From contig JAFLBE010000042.1 in assembly GCA_017303995.1 (NCBI GenBank), positions 1 through 39,342 on the forward strand: a DNA stretch of 39,342 nt, in the 5' to 3' direction. Of the stretch, positions 1 to 8,056 are shown piece after piece. The first letter of the stretch is position 1, and each line of letters starts with the position of its first letter. The notes under the pieces were generated by a model. That model had not been told where the DNA came from. It saw nothing but the letters and a program-made list of their open reading frames with translations, and searched no databases. Source of the stretch: Bacteroidota bacterium. Its GTDB lineage: Bacteria; Bacteroidota; JABWAT01. The position numbers and the translations under genes were made by a program.

Positions 1-1
1 A

Positions 2-292
2 ACCGAGCAGGAACTTCAGGGCAAACAACAAGAACTTCAGCAATTCAATCAGACAAAAACTCAGGAACTTCAGCAGAAACAACTTGAACTCTTCAAACCC
101 CTTGAAGATAAAGTTTTGCAGGCTATCGAAACGGTAGCAAAAAAGGAAGGCTTTAGCTTTGTACTTGATAAGGCCAATACACTTTCAAATATTGTACTTT
201 ATTCAGATGATAACCTTGATATTACCTTCAAGGTACTCGACTATCTGAAAACTGTTAAAGCTTCCACCCCAAAATCAGACAATAAAAAGTAA
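2..292 (+). CDS. OmpH/Skp-family periplasmic chaperone, C-terminal part
   Basis: Only the last 96 codons are present; the start lies before the window. The visible protein begins with a Gln/Glu/Lys/Leu-rich stretch of ELQ/QQ repeats (about residues 1-32 of the fragment), as expected for the long coiled-coil arms of Skp. It continues with a mixed segment (KVLQAIETVAKKEGFSFVLD) that matches the C-terminal beta/helix part of OmpH proteins, where a similar KxxGxxxVLD pattern is usual. Skp binds unfolded outer-membrane proteins in the periplasm and hands them to the BAM complex. The position directly before lpxD is the common arrangement in Gram-negative bacteria and supports the call. A terminator hairpin follows 8 bases after the TAA stop. 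Confidence 0.8.
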   Translation, partial: TEQELQGKQQELQQFNQTKTQELQQKQLELFKPLEDKVLQAIETVAKKEGFSFVLDKANTLSNIVLYSDDNLDITFKVLDYLKTVKASTPKSDNKK

Positions 293-300
293 CTCCCCTT

Positions 301-330
301 AAAAGGCTTGCCAGGCGGCAGGCCTTTTTG
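301..330 (+). terminator. Intrinsic terminator after ompH
   Basis: A 12-bp stem (AAAAGGCTTGCC pairing with GGCAGGCCTTTT, one G-T wobble) with an AGGC loop runs directly into a T tract. A second tiny palindrome, TGGTA-TT-TACCA, follows at 329-340. The structure lies only about 30 bases before the lpxD start, so it may act as an attenuator between ompH and the lpx genes and not as a complete stop. Confidence 0.75.
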
Positions 331-362
331 GTATTTACCATTTTCATTTTATTGGAGTCGTG

Positions 363-1418
363 ATGAAATTATCCGAACTAGCTGATTTTCTGGGCGGAAA
401 ACTTGATGGAGATCCGGAACTTGAAGTTTCGGGAATTGCGAAAATTGAGGATGCCGGTTCTGGCCAGATAACCTTTATTTCAAATCCCAAGTACGAAAAA
501 TTTCTTTCAACTACAGAGGCCGAAGCCTTAATCTGTTCACCAGATATTCAGGTTCCATCAAACGGACCAAAGCATATCATTCGGGTTTCAGATCCGTATA
601 GTGCATTTCTGTTCACCCTTGAGCGGTTCAATCCGCCAATGGCCTGGGCTTCTTCAGGAATCCACCCGACTGCAATAATTGATTCAACTGCCCGCCTGGG
701 CTCAAATGTTACTATTGGTCCCGGTGTTGTGATTTATAAAGAAGCAAAAATTGGAAACAATTGCCGGATTCATGCCAATTCTGTTATCGGACCGGCAGTT
801 TCAATGGGTGAAGATTGTTTGCTTTACCCGAACGTCACCGTTTATCATCAGGTTCAGATTCATAACCGTGTCATCATTCACAGTGGTGCTGTTATCGGTT
901 CAGACGGTTTTGGTTTTGTACCCGGAAAAGATGGTTCATACCGTAAAATACCGCAGATGGGATTTGTCATTCTTGAGGATGATGTTGAAATCGGGTCAAA
1001 TACCAGTATTGACAGGGCAACTTTAGGTGCAACGGTTGTTAAACACGGGTCAAAACTGGATAATCTGATTCAGATTGCCCACAATGTAAACGTGGGTGAA
1101 AATACAGTAATGGCCGCACAGGTTGGAATTGCAGGCTCTGTTAAGGTTGGAGCAAACTGTCAGGTTGGCGGTCAGGTTGGGATTGCAGGGCACCTTGAAG
1201 TCGCCAATAATATTAATATTGGGGCACAATCAGGCGTTAGTAAATCACTTACGTTGTCTGGAACTACCTATTTCGGTACACCTGCCAAGCCAATTAAAGA
1301 AGCCTTCAGAATGGAAGGCGCAATGAGACAACTTCCGTCACTTTTCCGCCAGATCAAAGAACTGGAAGATAAAGTTGCCGCACTTGAAGCCAAATCAGGC
1401 GAAGGAAAGCACCAGTAA
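363..1418 (+). CDS. lpxD: UDP-3-O-(3-hydroxyacyl)glucosamine N-acyltransferase LpxD
   Basis: LpxD transfers a second 3-hydroxyacyl chain from acyl-ACP to the 2-amino group of UDP-3-O-acyl-glucosamine, the third step of lipid A synthesis, in the cytoplasm. The 351-residue product has the N-terminal uridine-binding domain (about 1-100), then many hexapeptide repeats forming a left-handed beta helix (about 100-300), then a C-terminal helix (EAFRMEGAMRQLPSLFRQIKELEDKVAALE). The catalytic His is His240, in the motif QIAHNVNVG. A GTG at 360 is also in frame, but ATG 363 is preferred because GGAG (354-357) lies 5 bases before it. The gene ends one base before the start of lpxC/fabZ. Confidence 0.96.
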   Translation: MKLSELADFLGGKLDGDPELEVSGIAKIEDAGSGQITFISNPKYEKFLSTTEAEALICSPDIQVPSNGPKHIIRVSDPYSAFLFTLERFNPPMAWASSGIHPTAIIDSTARLGSNVTIGPGVVIYKEAKIGNNCRIHANSVIGPAVSMGEDCLLYPNVTVYHQVQIHNRVIIHSGAVIGSDGFGFVPGKDGSYRKIPQMGFVILEDDVEIGSNTSIDRATLGATVVKHGSKLDNLIQIAHNVNVGENTVMAAQVGIAGSVKVGANCQVGGQVGIAGHLEVANNINIGAQSGVSKSLTLSGTTYFGTPAKPIKEAFRMEGAMRQLPSLFRQIKELEDKVAALEAKSGEGKHQ

Positions 1419-1419
1419 A

Positions 1420-2814
1420 ATGATCGAAAAGCAGAAAACAATTAAAGGCGAAGTTACCCTTTCAGGTGTCGGACTTCATACCGGGCACACTTCAACGGTT
1501 ACCTTCAAGCCAGCCCCAGAAAATTATGGTTTTGTATTTGTAAGGGTAGATCTTCCGGGTCACCCTGAAGTCCCGGCTGATGTGAATTATGTGGTAGATC
1601 TATCCCGTGGAACCACGATCCAAAAAGGGGAAGCCCGGGTTCATACGGTTGAACATGTACTTGCCTCGTTGGTTGGCTTACAGATAGACAACTGCCGGAT
1701 CGAAATCAGTGCGCCAGAACCTCCGGTGATGGACGGATCTGCAAAACCATTTGTTGATGCGCTTCTTGAAGCTGGCATACTGGAGCAAACTGCATTGAAA
1801 GACTATCTGGTTATTGACCAAACCATTCAATATGTTGATGAAGCCCGTGGTGTACAGATTGTAGGTCTGCCCGCAGATGATTTCAGATTAACTGTTATGG
1901 TTGATTATAACAATCCTGCTTTGGGCAGTCAGCACACGGGTATGTTTACCATCAAGGAATTCGTTGAAGAATTTGCCTCAGCCCGTACGTTTTGCTTCCT
2001 CACCGAAATTGAAATGCTTGCCGAGCAGGGTTTGATCAAAGGTGGCGATGTAGATAATGCAATTGTTATCGTTGACCGTCAGGTTGATGAATCTGAACTT
2101 TCCCGGTTGAAAGAAAAGCTCAAACTTGAAGGTGATCTGGTTGTAGGTAACACTGGTTTCCTGAACAACAAAGAGTTAAGGTACAAAAACGAACCTGCAA
2201 GGCATAAACTTCTTGATCTGATGGGTGATCTTGCTCTTATCGGTGCACCGCTAAAAGGCCAGGTTCTTGCAGCACGTCCCGGTCATGCGGCCAATATTGC
2301 CTTTGTTAAAGAATTAAGAAAACTCGTTGATGCGCGAAAGCTCACCCGGAAATTCCAGCATGTAAAAAAAGAAGGTGTTGTTTTTGATATCCAGGCGATT
2401 GAAAGAATTCTGCCTCACAGATATCCGTTCTTGCTGATTGACAGAATTATTGAATTTAAGCTGGATGAGAAAATTACCGCCATTAAAAATGTTACCCGCA
2501 ATGAACCCTTTTTTAACGGGCATTTTCCGGGTCAGTCGGTCATGCCCGGTGTACTCATTGTAGAAGCAATGGCTCAAGCTGGCGGAATTCTGCTTTTAAA
2601 TGGTATTGAAAATGCTGCAGAAAACCTGGTTTACTTTATGTCAATCGATAACTGCAAATTCAGAAAACCGGTTACTCCCGGTGATCAGTTAATCATTGAA
2701 ATGGAAATGGTTTCAAGACGCCGGAAAATTTGTGGAATCAGAGGGAAAGCAATGGTGGATGGTGCGGTTGTCTGTGAAGCAGATATGATGGCATCCATTG
2801 TAGAAAGAGGATAA
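1420..2814 (+). CDS. lpxC/fabZ: Bifunctional UDP-3-O-acyl-N-acetylglucosamine deacetylase / 3-hydroxyacyl-ACP dehydratase
   Basis: This is a 464-residue fusion. Residues 1 to about 310 are LpxC, the zinc deacetylase that commits the cell to lipid A synthesis. The zinc ligands are visible as HTVEH (His79), His262 and Asp266 (RHKLLDLMGD), with the catalytic His289 in RPGHAAN. Residues about 320-464 are FabZ, a hot-dog-fold dehydratase of fatty acid elongation, with the active-site pattern NGHFPGxxVMPGVLIVEAMAQAG (His368, Glu382). The fusion is known from Bacteroidota, Chlorobiota and relatives. The frame is open upstream to 1375, but ATG 1420 starts the conserved LpxC N-terminus (MIEKQKTIKGEVTLSGVGLH) and is preceded by GAAGGAAAG. 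It sits one base after lpxD and one base before lpxA. Confidence 0.97.
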   Translation: MIEKQKTIKGEVTLSGVGLHTGHTSTVTFKPAPENYGFVFVRVDLPGHPEVPADVNYVVDLSRGTTIQKGEARVHTVEHVLASLVGLQIDNCRIEISAPEPPVMDGSAKPFVDALLEAGILEQTALKDYLVIDQTIQYVDEARGVQIVGLPADDFRLTVMVDYNNPALGSQHTGMFTIKEFVEEFASARTFCFLTEIEMLAEQGLIKGGDVDNAIVIVDRQVDESELSRLKEKLKLEGDLVVGNTGFLNNKELRYKNEPARHKLLDLMGDLALIGAPLKGQVLAARPGHAANIAFVKELRKLVDARKLTRKFQHVKKEGVVFDIQAIERILPHRYPFLLIDRIIEFKLDEKITAIKNVTRNEPFFNGHFPGQSVMPGVLIVEAMAQAGGILLLNGIENAAENLVYFMSIDNCKFRKPVTPGDQLIIEMEMVSRRRKICGIRGKAMVDGAVVCEADMMASIVERG

Positions 2815-2815
2815 T

Positions 2816-3601
2816 ATGTCTGCATTGATTCATAAATTCTCAGAAATTTCGCCCAAGGCACAACTTGGAAATAATGTTAGTGTCGGCCCATTTACTGTTA
2901 TTGAGGATGATGTTATCATTGGTGATAATGTTGTAATTTCATCAAGTGCTTTGATTGGTAATGGGGCACGAATTGGTAACAATGTAAAAGTTTTTCACGG
3001 AGCAGTCGTTTCAACCGCACCGCAGGATTTGAAATATGCCGGCGAACCCACAACACTTGTCGTCGGGGATAATACCGTAATTCGTGAGTTTTGTTCACTT
3101 AACCGTGGAACAACCCATTCAAACACAACGATTATCGGTTCTGATTGTTTGTTAATGGCTTACGTTCACGTGGCGCATGATTGTAACATCGGCAATAAAG
3201 TAATTCTGGCAAACGGCGTTCAGGTTGCAGGTCATGTTGATGTTCATGAACAAGCCATTGTTGGCGGCATGACGCCAATTCATCAGTTTGGTAAAGTTGG
3301 TGCTCATTCGATGATCGGTGGTGGATTCAGAATTACCAAAGACGTTCCGCCTTATACCCTTGCCGGCCGTGAACCTTTGATTGCTGAAGGATTAAATCTG
3401 ATAGGACTTCGCCGTCGTGGATTTAGCCGTGAAACCATTGAAGCGCTTGATAAATCTTTTACGATACTATATCGCCGTGGTTTAAATGTTTCAGATGCAC
3501 TCCGTGCGATTGAAGCCGAAATACCACAACTCCCTGAAGTTGCCTATTTTGTTGATTTCATCCGCAAATCTGACCGGGGGATCATTCGGGGACCGAAATG
3601 A
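2816..3601 (+). CDS. lpxA: Acyl-ACP--UDP-N-acetylglucosamine O-acyltransferase LpxA
   Basis: LpxA performs the first step of lipid A synthesis, moving a 3-hydroxyacyl chain from ACP to the 3-OH of UDP-GlcNAc. The 261-residue length is typical. The N-terminal two thirds is a hexapeptide-repeat beta helix (ISPKAQLGNNVSVGPFTVIEDDVIIG and on), with the catalytic His in VHVAHDCNIGN (His121), and the C-terminal helical part has the usual GLNLIGLRRRGFS. The start follows the TAA of lpxC/fabZ by one base, with AGAGG upstream. Its last bases overlap the next gene as ATGA, implying translational coupling. Confidence 0.97.
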   Translation: MSALIHKFSEISPKAQLGNNVSVGPFTVIEDDVIIGDNVVISSSALIGNGARIGNNVKVFHGAVVSTAPQDLKYAGEPTTLVVGDNTVIREFCSLNRGTTHSNTTIIGSDCLLMAYVHVAHDCNIGNKVILANGVQVAGHVDVHEQAIVGGMTPIHQFGKVGAHSMIGGGFRITKDVPPYTLAGREPLIAEGLNLIGLRRRGFSRETIEALDKSFTILYRRGLNVSDALRAIEAEIPQLPEVAYFVDFIRKSDRGIIRGPK

Positions 3602-4389
3602 TTCCCGGGCGTTTTATTGAAGACGCCGCTCTGCAGGGTTATGAAAATATGGCTATCGATTCTGCCCTGGTCGAATCAGTTCTTAGCGGACTTGGGCTTC
3701 CAACCTTTAGAACTTATTTTTGGTCTCCCAACACCTTGTCCTTAGGTTACCATCAACCCCTGAGTGAAGTCAATCTCCCGTCTTTGAATTCTGCCGGAAT
3801 CGGGCTTGTCAGACGTCCAACAGGAGGGCGAGCTGTTTGTCATGCTGGGGAACTCACTTATTCCGTAGTTGTCCCCCTCGGTGAAAAAGCGCCGTCTGAA
3901 TGGTATGATCTGATTCACCAATCCTTTCATGAAGCTTTTGCCAGGCAAGCCATTCAAACCGGGTACACACATCACAATGATGACTTTAAATCGGTTTATC
4001 AGAATCTGCCGTCAGTTCCCTGTTTTATATCGTCAGCAAAAAGTGAATTGATGCTCAACGGAAAAAAACTGGTTGGATCTGCTCAGCGGATTTATGGTCC
4101 GGTTTTACTTCAGCACGGCAGTATTCTTCTTGATAAAAGCCACCTTGACATTGTAAAGTATTTGTCATTTTCAAAAAGCGAAGATGCTGATTCACTTCTT
4201 GATTTACTGAACCAGAAATCAACCAGTATTGCCCAGGAAAATCTTTCCTTTTCTGTTTCAACGTTTATTTCAGACCTAAAAAAAATACTTCCCGAAAAAC
4301 TCGGGATAGAATTTTCACCAGGTAATTTGGTTCCTGAAGAGCAGGAGCTTGTTTATCACCTATCAAAAAAATACAGGAAAACAGAATGA
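3598..4389 (+). CDS. LipM/LplA-like octanoyl- or lipoyl-protein transferase
   Basis: This belongs to the BPL/LplA/LipB catalytic superfamily. The 263-residue protein has the [19 protein letters not shown] motif (about 72-90), which forms the lipoyl/octanoyl pocket, and [11 protein letters not shown] (about 154-164), which carries the conserved Lys. Cys142, in [17 protein letters not shown], matches the position of the active-site Cys of Bacillus LipM (an ACF...GRKVAGSAQ pattern). An octanoyl-ACP:protein transferase is therefore more likely than an ATP-using lipoate ligase. This is an inference: the longer C-terminal domain of E. coli LplA appears to be missing. The gene overlaps lpxA (ATGA) and panB (ATGA), so it is translated within the lipid A operon. 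Substrates would be lipoyl domains such as E2 subunits or GcvH, none of which are in this window. Confidence 0.82.
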   Translation: MIPGRFIEDAALQGYENMAIDSALVESVLSGLGLPTFRTYFWSPNTLSLGYHQPLSEVNLPSLNSAGIGLVRRPTGGRAVCHAGELTYSVVVPLGEKAPSEWYDLIHQSFHEAFARQAIQTGYTHHNDDFKSVYQNLPSVPCFISSAKSELMLNGKKLVGSAQRIYGPVLLQHGSILLDKSHLDIVKYLSFSKSEDADSLLDLLNQKSTSIAQENLSFSVSTFISDLKKILPEKLGIEFSPGNLVPEEQELVYHLSKKYRKTE

Positions 4390-5201
4390 GCGTTCATACT
4401 GCAAGCCGCCGTGTAACCACTCAGGTCATCAGAAATATGAAGGCCGCAGGCGAAAAAGTTGCCATGTTGACTGCCTATGATTTTACGATTGCCCGTCTTT
4501 TGGATGCCGCAGGGATCGATATTCTTTTAGTTGGTGATTCGGTCGGGAATGTATTTTCGGGTTACGATACAACCTTGCCTGTAACCGTTGAACAGATGAT
4601 TTATCATGCGCAGGCTGTAGTAAGAGGAACAGAAAGAGCGCTCGTGATTGTTGATATGCCCTTTCTTTCCTTTCAGATAAACCCGGAAGATGCGTTGAAA
4701 AACGCTGGTAAAATCATGAAAGAATCGGGTGCGGGTGCAGTTAAGCTTGAAGGTGGTGAATTTGTAGTTCCTGCAATAAAAAAAATAACGGAAGCAGGAA
4801 TCCCGGTAATGGGACACCTTGGTCTTACACCCCAGAGTATTCATCAATTCGGAACCTATAAAGTACGAGCCAAAGAAAAGGCCGAAGCTGATAAACTGAT
4901 CATTGATGCAAAAGCACTTGAGACAGCAGGTTGTTTTGCCGTTGTACTTGAAAAAGTACCTGCAGAACTGGCGAAAAAGGTCACTGCCTCAATTTCAATT
5001 CCAACTATTGGAATAGGTGCCGGAACGGATTGTGACGGTCAGGTTCTGGTTAGTTATGATATGCTTGGTCTGTTCAATGATTTTCATCCGCGATTTGTGA
5101 GAAGATATGCAGAACTAGGTGAACAGGTTGATTCTGCAATTAAATCTTACGTAAAAGATGTGAAGGATAAGAACTTCCCTTCAAAAGAGGAAAGCTATTA
5201 A
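4386..5201 (+). CDS. panB: 3-methyl-2-oxobutanoate hydroxymethyltransferase
   Basis: PanB makes ketopantoate from alpha-ketoisovalerate and 5,10-methylene-THF, the first committed step of pantothenate (CoA) synthesis. The 271-residue protein has the normal length and motifs: [19 protein letters not shown] near the N-terminus, [19 protein letters not shown] with the metal-binding Asp, [29 protein letters not shown], and the C-terminal LEKVP with the conserved Glu, followed by [25 protein letters not shown]. The start ATG overlaps the stop of the LipM-like gene. No panC or panD is nearby. It is the last gene of the lpx operon; a repeat-rich noncoding gap follows. Confidence 0.97.
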   Translation: MSVHTASRRVTTQVIRNMKAAGEKVAMLTAYDFTIARLLDAAGIDILLVGDSVGNVFSGYDTTLPVTVEQMIYHAQAVVRGTERALVIVDMPFLSFQINPEDALKNAGKIMKESGAGAVKLEGGEFVVPAIKKITEAGIPVMGHLGLTPQSIHQFGTYKVRAKEKAEADKLIIDAKALETAGCFAVVLEKVPAELAKKVTASISIPTIGIGAGTDCDGQVLVSYDMLGLFNDFHPRFVRRYAELGEQVDSAIKSYVKDVKDKNFPSKEESY

Positions 5202-5206
5202 ATGCA

Positions 5207-5339
5207 GGGACGTGGGACAAGTGACGAGGGACTAAAAGGCAATTACGGGTTACAGCCAGCCCCGAATGCTTTCGGGGGGCCACAGATTACGGGTTACTGC
5301 AAGGACAAGGGACGTGGGACAAGGGACTAAAAGGCAATT
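5207..5339 (+). repeat. Intergenic direct repeat pair with internal hairpin
   Basis: Two related copies of GACGTGGGACAAG...GGGACTAAAAGGCAATT lie about 100 bases apart (about 5207-5244 and 5309-5339). Between them TACGGGTTAC also occurs twice (about 5244-5253 and 5288-5297). A small hairpin, CCCCGAA-TGCT-TTCGGGG (5260-5277), sits in the middle and could slow transcription out of panB, although no T tract follows. No open frame is supported here. Confidence 0.6.
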
Positions 5340-5371
5340 GGGGTTGCATGTTCACAGGGAATTCAATAATT

Positions 5372-5402
5372 AAGGTCACTGAGCGGAGTCGAAGTGCCCT
5401 TG
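5372..5402 (+). repeat. GAGCGGAGTCGAAG intergenic repeat, copy 1
   Basis: This 31-base element (AAGGTCACT-GAGCGGAGTCGAAG-TGCCCTTG) matches the one at 7342-7372 with two differences. Short motifs of this type are scattered through noncoding DNA in many Bacteroidota. It lies 40 bases before surE. Confidence 0.7.
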
Positions 5403-5442
5403 AAACTTTTTACAGAGAAACTAATTAAATCAAAAGTAAAAC

Positions 5443-6213
5443 ATGTCAAAACCAAAAGTATTAGTTTGTAATGATGACGGGATTAATGCCCCCGGAATTC
5501 AGGCTCTTGCTACCGCACTTAAAAAACATTTTGAGGTAACCGTTGTTGCACCCGATAAACAAATGAGTGCTGTTGGGCATGCTATCACCATTCACTCCCC
5601 ACTCAGGGTTTCTGAATATAAAATTGATGGTGAGTTTTTTGGTTACGCAGTAAATGGAACCCCGGCGGATTGTGTGAAACTTGCACTTCGCTCTATCATG
5701 AAAGAGAATCAACCTGATCTGATCATTTCTGGTATCAATCATGGTGGAAACACCTCAACTTCAATTATTTACTCAGGAACAGTCTCTGCTGCCACCGAAG
5801 CCACTTTTCTAGGAATTCCGGCTATTGCCATCAGTCTGGCAACTTATGGCGTTCCAGATTTTTCACTTGCTGCAGATTATGCCGTACGTCTCGGTTTAAT
5901 GGTTCTTGAAAAAGGTATTCCTGGTGGCTTGTTGTTAAATGTAAACATTCCGCCTGTACCGAAAGAAGAGATCAAAGGTGTAAAAGTTACCCGGATGGGA
6001 AATTCAATCTGGGATGATGATTTTGATCACCGTAAAGATCCGCATGATAATACGTACTATTGGTTGACCGGAAAGCTGATTATTGTGGATGACGCTGATG
6101 ACCAGGATGAAATTGCTGTCTCACAAAACTTTATTTCAATTACACCAATTCAATTCGATTTAACCGCATACAAATTTTTGGATGAGTTACAAAAATGGGA
6201 ATTGCCGCAATAA
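5443..6213 (+). CDS. surE: 5'/3'-nucleotidase SurE
   Basis: SurE is a metal-dependent nucleoside monophosphate phosphatase linked to stationary-phase survival and nucleotide pool balance. The 256-residue product begins KVLVCNDDGINAPGIQAL, where Asn10-Asp11-Asp12 supply metal ligands. It continues with the family motifs VVAPDKQMSAVGHAITI, YAVNGTPADCVKLAL, DLIISGINHGGNTSTSIIYSGTVSAATEA and LLLNVNIPP. ATG 5443 gives the standard N-terminus; no strong ribosome-binding site is visible (AAAGTAAAAC). The 3' end overlaps the next gene by 19 bases. Confidence 0.96.
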   Translation: MSKPKVLVCNDDGINAPGIQALATALKKHFEVTVVAPDKQMSAVGHAITIHSPLRVSEYKIDGEFFGYAVNGTPADCVKLALRSIMKENQPDLIISGINHGGNTSTSIIYSGTVSAATEATFLGIPAIAISLATYGVPDFSLAADYAVRLGLMVLEKGIPGGLLLNVNIPPVPKEEIKGVKVTRMGNSIWDDDFDHRKDPHDNTYYWLTGKLIIVDDADDQDEIAVSQNFISITPIQFDLTAYKFLDELQKWELPQ

Positions 6214-7304
6214 TTTTAGATTTAAAATCAGTCAGAGCCTGGATTGCCTATTACGTTCCTGATAGTGTAATGGGTGATCTTGCTTTTATGGGTCTTATGC
6301 TCACAGCCGGATTTGTTCTGGCTATGATTGTTAAGCTTATCGTAAAACTCGTTGAAAAGTATGTTACGACGGCAACAGAAACTGATCTGGATGACAAAGT
6401 TCTGTCGCTAGTCAATCAGTCAATTGCTCAGGTTATTTACATCATTGCATTTTATTTTTCTTTTGATGAGATCAGAGAACATTTTTCTGAGCATTCACAA
6501 AAGATTATAATTGGGATTGCAGTAACCATTTTTGTGTTTTTGATCTGTCGGTTTTTTTCGAGGCTTTTTGATATTGTTCTGCAATGGTTTATCGAAAATG
6601 TAGCATCAAAAACAGAAACTTCAATTGATGATGAACTTGCACCTCTTATTGACCGTCTGGTCAAGATATTTATTTACGTTGCAGGTACCGGTGTGGTTCT
6701 CAAATATTTTGATGTTGACCTTACCGGGCTTGCCATTGGAGGTGCTGCCGTATCCTTTGCCGTGGGTTATGCTTCGCAGGATACGTTGGCAAATATGATT
6801 GCAGGATTTGTGATCATGATTGACCGCCCGTTCAGGGTAGGTGACCGGGTTAAAATGGTAACTTCTGGTTTAATTGGGGATGTTATCAGAATCGGACTTC
6901 GTTCGACAAAAATCCTCAATTTTGATAACCATGTGGTGATTATTCCGAATTCAGAAATTGCAAAAAGCCAGCTTATCAATTTAAGTTATCCTGATCCGGC
7001 TTCACGGATCAAACTTGATATTCCTGTAGCTTATGGTACTGATGTGAACATGGTAAAAGCACTTCTGGTGAACCTGGCGAAAGCACACCCTGAAGTTCTG
7101 GAAGATCCGGAACCAAAATCATTTTTTATAGAATTTAAGGATTCGGAATTGCTGCTAACTTTGATTTGCAGGGTTTCGCATTACAAAGATGAATTCCGGG
7201 TGGCAGAAGATCTTCGGCTTGCAATTGAAAAATCATTCCGTGAGAATGGAATTGTAATTCCGTTTCCCCAAATCGTAGTCCATCAACGGGAAAATGGAAA
7301 ATAG
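6195..7304 (+). CDS. MscS-family small-conductance mechanosensitive channel
   Basis: The 369-residue inner-membrane protein has four hydrophobic helices in its first half (about 28-50, 75-92, 100-120, 150-170). The MscS pore signature GLAIGGAAVSFAVGYASQDTLANMIAGFVIMIDRPFRVGDRVKM follows (about 177-222), where the Gly/Ala-rich helix lines the pore, and then the cytoplasmic beta domain (IGLRSTKILNFDNHVVIIPNSE) and the C-terminal vestibule domain. Such channels open on membrane stretch to release solutes after hypo-osmotic shock. The ATG at 6195 lies inside the end of surE; ATG 6270 is a less likely alternative because it would shorten the first helix region. The overlap suggests co-transcription with surE. 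Confidence 0.93.
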   Translation: MGIAAIILDLKSVRAWIAYYVPDSVMGDLAFMGLMLTAGFVLAMIVKLIVKLVEKYVTTATETDLDDKVLSLVNQSIAQVIYIIAFYFSFDEIREHFSEHSQKIIIGIAVTIFVFLICRFFSRLFDIVLQWFIENVASKTETSIDDELAPLIDRLVKIFIYVAGTGVVLKYFDVDLTGLAIGGAAVSFAVGYASQDTLANMIAGFVIMIDRPFRVGDRVKMVTSGLIGDVIRIGLRSTKILNFDNHVVIIPNSEIAKSQLINLSYPDPASRIKLDIPVAYGTDVNMVKALLVNLAKAHPEVLEDPEPKSFFIEFKDSELLLTLICRVSHYKDEFRVAEDLRLAIEKSFRENGIVIPFPQIVVHQRENGK

Positions 7305-7341
7305 TTACAAGTTAAAAGTGGCAAGTTACAAGTGATAAAGC

Positions 7342-7372
7342 AAGGTCACAGAGCGGAGTCGAAGTGCTCTTG
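7342..7372 (+). repeat. GAGCGGAGTCGAAG intergenic repeat, copy 2
   Basis: Second copy of the 31-base element at 5372-5402 (29 of 31 bases equal), here 90 bases before the next gene. The bases just before it contain a repeated GTTACAAGT (7306-7333). The surE-mscS pair is thus flanked by the two copies in the same orientation. Confidence 0.7.
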
Positions 7373-7461
7373 TTTTACATTTTTCAAGTTGATCATTGTG
7401 AAGTTCTCAAATGCTTTTGGTTTTATAAGTGTAATAGAAAACGCTTCATTTATTTTAGCCA

Positions 7462-8007
7462 ATGAAGAAAAAATCGTATCTAATTGATCTCAGTGCTTTA
7501 ACAGTTACCAACCAAACAGGTGGGCTGGAAATTGAACTCAAATGGCGATCATTTGTTTACATTCTTGCATTGATTTTGGGTGTTGTTGCTGTTACGGTCA
7601 TGATCAGTACCCAATGGAAAACGCTGACCTTTACAGGGTTTACCTTTCTGGAAAAACCCTTTGCAATTGTAATCTGTGCCGTGGCTTTTGCACTTCTTGC
7701 TTTTACCTATTATTGCTTAGCCCGCTTCTTCAACAAGACCAGGATTGTAATATCAGATCATCTGATGACCATAACTCATGGTCCGCTTCCCTGGCATCTT
7801 AATACGGTTTTATCACTTTCAGATATCAGGTTATTTGAAGTTAAAGTCAGAAGAGAGAAAACCAGACAGGGGCAAGGGCCACCATTTTACAGAATTGAAG
7901 CTTTATTGCATTCGGGAAAATGGAAAATGATAACCCCTTATCATGAAGATGAGGATCTAATCAGAGAGATCGAAAGGTTAATCAGAGATCAGGTCAAAAT
8001 TGGCTGA
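7462..8007 (+). CDS. Two-TM membrane protein of unknown function with PH-like C-terminal part
   Basis: No named family is recognised with certainty. The 181-residue protein has a short polar N-terminus, two hydrophobic helices (about 32-48, VYILALILGVVAVTVMI; about 68-90, FAIVICAVAFALLAFTYYCLARFF), and then a soluble beta-rich domain starting NKTRIVISDHLMTITHGPLPWHLNTVLSLSDI. The pattern of a helix pair followed by a strand set with GPLPW resembles membrane-anchored bacterial PH-like proteins; this is a guess from pattern. It stands alone between a repeat-containing gap and convergent glgC, about 50 bases from the glgC stop. No ribosome-binding site is obvious before the ATG. Confidence 0.7.
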   Translation: MKKKSYLIDLSALTVTNQTGGLEIELKWRSFVYILALILGVVAVTVMISTQWKTLTFTGFTFLEKPFAIVICAVAFALLAFTYYCLARFFNKTRIVISDHLMTITHGPLPWHLNTVLSLSDIRLFEVKVRREKTRQGQGPPFYRIEALLHSGKWKMITPYHEDEDLIREIERLIRDQVKIG

Positions 8008-8056
8008 AAAATAATCAGCTTCGTCCGGTTTTTGAAAATTTTGATGGAATTAAACC

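Noticed and set aside
1375-1419. Longer N-terminus for LpxC/FabZ overlapping lpxD
   Set aside because: The added residues are not part of LpxC, and ATG 1420 gives the conserved start and the expected His79 position.
8003-8030. Hairpin GCTGA-TCAGC between the convergent 7462 and glgC genes
   Set aside because: A 5-bp stem with a 7-base loop and a weak T tract is too small to call a terminator.
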